Of a DNA stretch of 6,675 nt, positions 3,836-6,675 are shown piece after piece. The notes under the pieces were generated by a model. That model had not been told where the DNA came from, searched no databases, and saw only the letters and a program-made list of their open reading frames with translations. Source of the DNA: Candidatus Bathyarchaeota archaeon (GTDB taxonomy: Archaea; Thermoproteota; Bathyarchaeia; TCS64); NCBI GenBank assembly GCA_013619005.1, contig JABXKY010000066.1, forward strand, positions 1 through 6,675, read 5' to 3'. The translations under genes and the position numbers were made by a program. Position 1 is the stretch's first letter; each line of letters opens with the position of its first letter.

Positions 3836-6151
3836 TTGAACGGAAAGATCGAGGCCAAGGTCAACATCACTGGCAGGGTCCAGGGCGTCGGCTTCAGGCC
3901 CTTCATCTACAGGATGGCCGTCAGGAACGGGCTTCTGGGATACGTCATCAACTTGGGTGATGCCGGCGTCGAGATCATAGTCGAGGGCACCAAGGACTCG
4001 ATCTCAAGGTTTCTATATGACGTCATGGAGAACGCCCCAGAGGTATCGGATATCGAGGACATCATCAGCGAGTTCCGTCCTTTCAGGGGCAGGTTCAACA
4101 ACTTCATTATCGACAAGAGCAGGTCCATGGGAAACGTAGCCTCAGGCATATACCCGCCTGATATCGGTATCTGCCCCGAGTGCCTAGGGGACATGGATGA
4201 CCCCCGTGGAAGGTGGTACGAGTACCCGTTCACCGCCTGCGCCTGGTGCGGCCCCAGGTTCACGTCCGTCAAAGCCCTCCCCTACGACAGGGAGAGGACG
4301 CACATGCACGACTTTCCTATGTGCGAGCACTGCGAGAAGGACTATTATGACCCCCTGGACAGGAGGTTCGATGCCCAGGGTATCACGTGCAGTATCTGCG
4401 GCCCTAGGATGAGCCTGCACGACTCATCAGGTGAATCAGTGGATGCAAGGGACCTGTTCACGGAAACAGCGAAGCTCCTAATGGAGGGCAACATTATCGC
4501 GGTTAAGGGGATAGGGGGCATCCACCTGGCCTCACTGGCCACGAGAGACGATGTTCTGGAGGAGTTCAGGCGGAGGAAGGATCGCAAGAACCAGCCATAC
4601 GCCTTGATGTCCCCGGATATGGACTCCATCCGATCTTACGCATTGATGAACCCAGTCGAGGAGGCCCATATCCAGGGCTGGAAGAGGCCCGTTGTGCTGC
4701 TTAGGAAGAGGCACAGGGTTATCTCAGAGCTGGTTGCACCGGGCCTGGATACTGTGGGAGTTATGTTACCATACACGGGGATCCAGACGATGCTCTTCAA
4801 GCGTCTCGACGAGCCCGCCCTCGTCATGACCAGCGGGAACAGGCGCGGGTTGCCCATGGCTATCACCAACGAGGCCGCGTTCAGTGAACTCGGGGGTCTA
4901 GCTGACTACTTTTTGCTCCACAACAGGGAGATAATCAACAGGTCAGATGACTCGGTCCTCCGGGTAATACGGGGAAAACCCGCTTTTACACGTCGGTCAC
5001 GGGGATACGTGCCTGACCCAATCAATATCCCGATAAGCAAAGGGATAGGGTTCGCTTTCGGCGCCGAGTTGCGAAACGCTGCCGCAATCGGAACCAACGG
5101 AAAAGTGTTCATGACCCAGTATCTCGGCGATATCACCAGTCTTGAGGGTGTTGAATCCGAGGAGAAGGCAATTCAGGCAATGCGTGACCTCTTGAATATC
5201 ACGTGTAACCCCGATGTGATTGCCTGTGACCTCCATCCGGACTATATGACATCACAGATGGCCGAGGTGATGTCACAAGAGATGGATGTACCGCTAGTGA
5301 GATCACAGCACCATCACGCCCACATCATATCGGTGATGGCTGAAAACGACATTAAAAACGAGGAAGTTCTTGGAATTGCCCTGGATGGGGCCGGATACGG
5401 CGAAGATGGGCAAATTTGGGGCGGAGAGGTGTTAAAATCAACATATTCAGGCTATAAAAGGGTTGGTCAGCTTGAATACGTCCCTATGCCCGGGGGAGAC
5501 CTGTGCGCTTATTACCCTTATAGAATGCTGATCTCGTCCCTCACAAAGCAGTTATCGGACGATGAGATCCGTGACATCACAGTGAATCACATAGATTCAG
5601 CTCTGCCTCACGGCTCACAGGAACGTGATATCATACTGAATCACGCCAGAAGAAAGGATATCCTACAGACTTCCAGTAGCGGAAGGTTCCTAGACTCCAT
5701 CTCGGCTCTAATTGGCTTATCGTATAACAGAACATATGAAGGTGAGCCCGCCATGTTATTAGAAGCCCTTGCGCGTAAAGGAACCCCTGACACCGTAAAC
5801 TTTCCTCCTGAAATAGTGAATAAAGGCGGTAAATATATCCTTAATACCTCAAATGTGCTTAAATATCTAATAGATAAAGATAATAGACATAAAAAAGAGG
5901 ATGTAGCGGCTTTTGGTCAAAAATATTTGTCCAATGGATTCACAGAGATAGTGAATTGTCTGGGGGATTCAACGGGGATTAGGAAAGTTGCGTTGTCGGG
6001 TGGAGTTTTCGTTAATGATTACATCACTGCAACTATCATTGATAGCTTAGAAACCGATGGTTTTGAGGTGTATAGGAACACATTGGTACCCCCTGGGGAT
6101 GGTGGAACGGCCTTAGGTCAGGTCGTTAAGGCGTTACATCACGTGATATGA
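3836..6151 (+). CDS. hypF: Carbamoyltransferase HypF, [NiFe]-hydrogenase maturation
   Basis: HypF uses carbamoyl phosphate and ATP to carbamoylate the C-terminal cysteine of HypE, the source of the CN ligands of the [NiFe] site. The 771-residue product is complete. It has an N-terminal acylphosphatase domain (about 6-95; GRVQGVGFRPF with R21, and N39). Next is a zinc-binding region with four CxxC pairs (C113/C116, C135/C138, C163/C166, C185/C188). A YrdC-like domain covers about 205-395 (KGIGGIHLA, QPYALM, SGN at 333-335, and RRSRGYVP). The Kae1-like C-terminal domain covers about 400-771 (HPDY 467-470, HHHAH 492-496, LDGAGYGEDGQIWGGE from 516, SGGVFVND 721-728, PPGDGG 752-757). All expected landmarks are intact. 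The start is TTG: a TGA stop lies in frame at 3827-3829, and later starts would cut into the acylphosphatase motif. No other hyp or hydrogenase genes are visible here. GC content drops strongly in the last third. Confidence 0.97.
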   Translation: MNGKIEAKVNITGRVQGVGFRPFIYRMAVRNGLLGYVINLGDAGVEIIVEGTKDSISRFLYDVMENAPEVSDIEDIISEFRPFRGRFNNFIIDKSRSMGNVASGIYPPDIGICPECLGDMDDPRGRWYEYPFTACAWCGPRFTSVKALPYDRERTHMHDFPMCEHCEKDYYDPLDRRFDAQGITCSICGPRMSLHDSSGESVDARDLFTETAKLLMEGNIIAVKGIGGIHLASLATRDDVLEEFRRRKDRKNQPYALMSPDMDSIRSYALMNPVEEAHIQGWKRPVVLLRKRHRVISELVAPGLDTVGVMLPYTGIQTMLFKRLDEPALVMTSGNRRGLPMAITNEAAFSELGGLADYFLLHNREIINRSDDSVLRVIRGKPAFTRRSRGYVPDPINIPISKGIGFAFGAELRNAAAIGTNGKVFMTQYLGDITSLEGVESEEKAIQAMRDLLNITCNPDVIACDLHPDYMTSQMAEVMSQEMDVPLVRSQHHHAHIISVMAENDIKNEEVLGIALDGAGYGEDGQIWGGEVLKSTYSGYKRVGQLEYVPMPGGDLCAYYPYRMLISSLTKQLSDDEIRDITVNHIDSALPHGSQERDIILNHARRKDILQTSSSGRFLDSISALIGLSYNRTYEGEPAMLLEALARKGTPDTVNFPPEIVNKGGKYILNTSNVLKYLIDKDNRHKKEDVAAFGQKYLSNGFTEIVNCLGDSTGIRKVALSGGVFVNDYITATIIDSLETDGFEVYRNTLVPPGDGGTALGQVVKALHHVI

Positions 6152-6163
6152 TGTGATATCACA
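6136..6163. repeat. Cluster of overlapping palindromes at the hypF 3' end, possible bidirectional terminator
   Basis: Three symmetric elements overlap here: ATCACGTGAT (6138-6147), the stem ACATCA/TGATGT (6136-6141 with 6149-6154), and the 12-bp perfect palindrome TGTGATATCACA (6152-6163). They span the stop codons of two convergent genes that are only 7 bp apart. This could form a hairpin in either transcript and mark termination in both directions. No T-run adjoins it, so the terminator role is tentative. Confidence 0.4.
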
Positions 6164-6617
6164 CCATCTTGATGCTGGTGGGTGAGGCGAGTTCCGATAT
6201 TCCTGCCACAAGTTCTTCTTCGAATCTTGCGAGGTTTATGGGGTCTAAATTAAACTCGCCGGACTCGATTAATGTAGCGTATTCTTTTAATTTTTCAGCT
6301 AAAACATAATACTCTTCAAATGGGCTCTCGTCGAATACTCCCATATAACTCAATAAAACCACCGTAAAAATACTTGATATAACATTCCTACGAGCCTGGG
6401 CCAATGAACGGCTAAAAGAGCCTCTACTAACTTTTTTATGTCTAAACAAGGTTTTTTGATAAAAAGAAATCTTTTTATCAGACATTATGTCCGTAAGGAG
6501 ATCGATAATAAGTGTTTCAAACTGTGTTCTTGTCAAATGGCTGTTTTTAAGTAATAAGCCGGTTAACGGATCTTGAAACGTTTTTTCAATGATATTTTGA
6601 TAGGATTCGTCACTCAT
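6159..6617 (-). CDS. Conserved-looking small protein of unknown function
   Basis: 152 residues, soluble and mostly predicted helical. I cannot assign a named family. Visible features are an N-terminal helical segment with LTRTQFETLIIDLLTD (28-43) and a strongly basic central stretch, KKVSRGSFSRSLAQARRNVI (61-80). The basic stretch resembles a helix-turn-helix recognition helix or a nucleic-acid-contacting helix. A hydrophobic helix (81-94, SSIFTVVLLSYMGV) follows, which in this setting is more likely a protein core than a membrane span. The C-terminal half is acidic and amphipathic (95-144). The ATG at 6617 has no strong Shine-Dalgarno. It is convergent with hypF (7-bp gap) and much more AT-rich than genes on the left, with stretches near 25 percent GC. 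Coding is supported by the uninterrupted frame and protein-like composition, despite the AT bias. A DNA- or RNA-binding role is a guess. Confidence 0.7.
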   Translation of the reverse strand: MSDESYQNIIEKTFQDPLTGLLLKNSHLTRTQFETLIIDLLTDIMSDKKISFYQKTLFRHKKVSRGSFSRSLAQARRNVISSIFTVVLLSYMGVFDESPFEEYYVLAEKLKEYATLIESGEFNLDPINLARFEEELVAGISELASPTSIKMV

Positions 6618-6675
6618 TTTAGTTTCACTCTAGTCGTTTCCACATTACATCGGATTAAGTTTGTGTTGACAAAGT
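6618..6675 (-). other. Upstream flank of the last gene
   Basis: These 58 bases precede the ATG at 6617 on the minus strand and run to the window edge. The only promoter-like element is AT-rich CTTAA near 6650; AGTGA, about ten bases before the ATG, is a weak Shine-Dalgarno candidate. Nothing else is recognisable. Confidence 0.25.

Noticed and set aside
6321..6377. Membrane segment in the last gene (SSIFTVVLLSYMGV)
   Set aside because: The hydrophobic stretch is only about 14 residues and is flanked by charged helices. It fits a buried helix better than a transmembrane span.

Overview
The window looks archaeal. It encodes the small subunit (DP1) of the archaea-specific replicative DNA polymerase D, a DUF99/UPF0215 (EndoV-like) protein and an archaeal-looking hydrogenase maturation factor HypF. 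Its promoter regions resemble archaeal TATA-box promoters, and one gene is preceded by a GGTGAT archaeal Shine-Dalgarno. PolD argues against Sulfolobales-like Crenarchaeota. It fits Euryarchaeota/Thermoplasmatota or a Nitrososphaerota-type lineage that retains hydrogenase genes. I cannot narrow the taxon further from this piece alone.

Layout. (1) Bases 1-1179, plus strand: a promoter with two tandem near-perfect palindromes drives a ribbon-helix-helix regulator. Its stop codon overlaps, as TTGA, the most likely start of a DUF99-family protein that lacks two aspartates I would expect at the active site. (2) Bases 1133-3648, minus strand: a three-gene, probably co-transcribed set reading right to left. 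It comprises a membrane-anchored coiled-coil winged-helix protein, a small cupin and PolD DP1. The DP1 3' end overlaps the DUF99 3' end by 47 bp tail to tail. (3) Bases 3649-3835: a divergent intergenic region with promoter-like elements on both strands. It also has an 11-bp exact copy of the operator word found in front of the regulator gene. (4) Bases 3836-6151, plus strand: a full-length hypF with a TTG start, whose GC content falls steeply from 5' to 3'. (5) Bases 6159-6617, minus strand: an AT-rich small gene of unknown function, convergent with hypF across a 7-bp gap packed with palindromes.

How the parts may work together (inference). The ribbon-helix-helix protein probably represses its own two-gene operon. 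The shared operator word suggests it may also act at the hypF / membrane-winged-helix divergent promoter, linking hydrogenase maturation to this regulator. The DP1 operon pairs replication with a membrane-tethered DNA-binding protein, an association worth checking for conservation. No other hydrogenase or hyp genes, RNA genes, CRISPR arrays or insertion sequences are visible. No stretch of 300 bases or more is without a gene.
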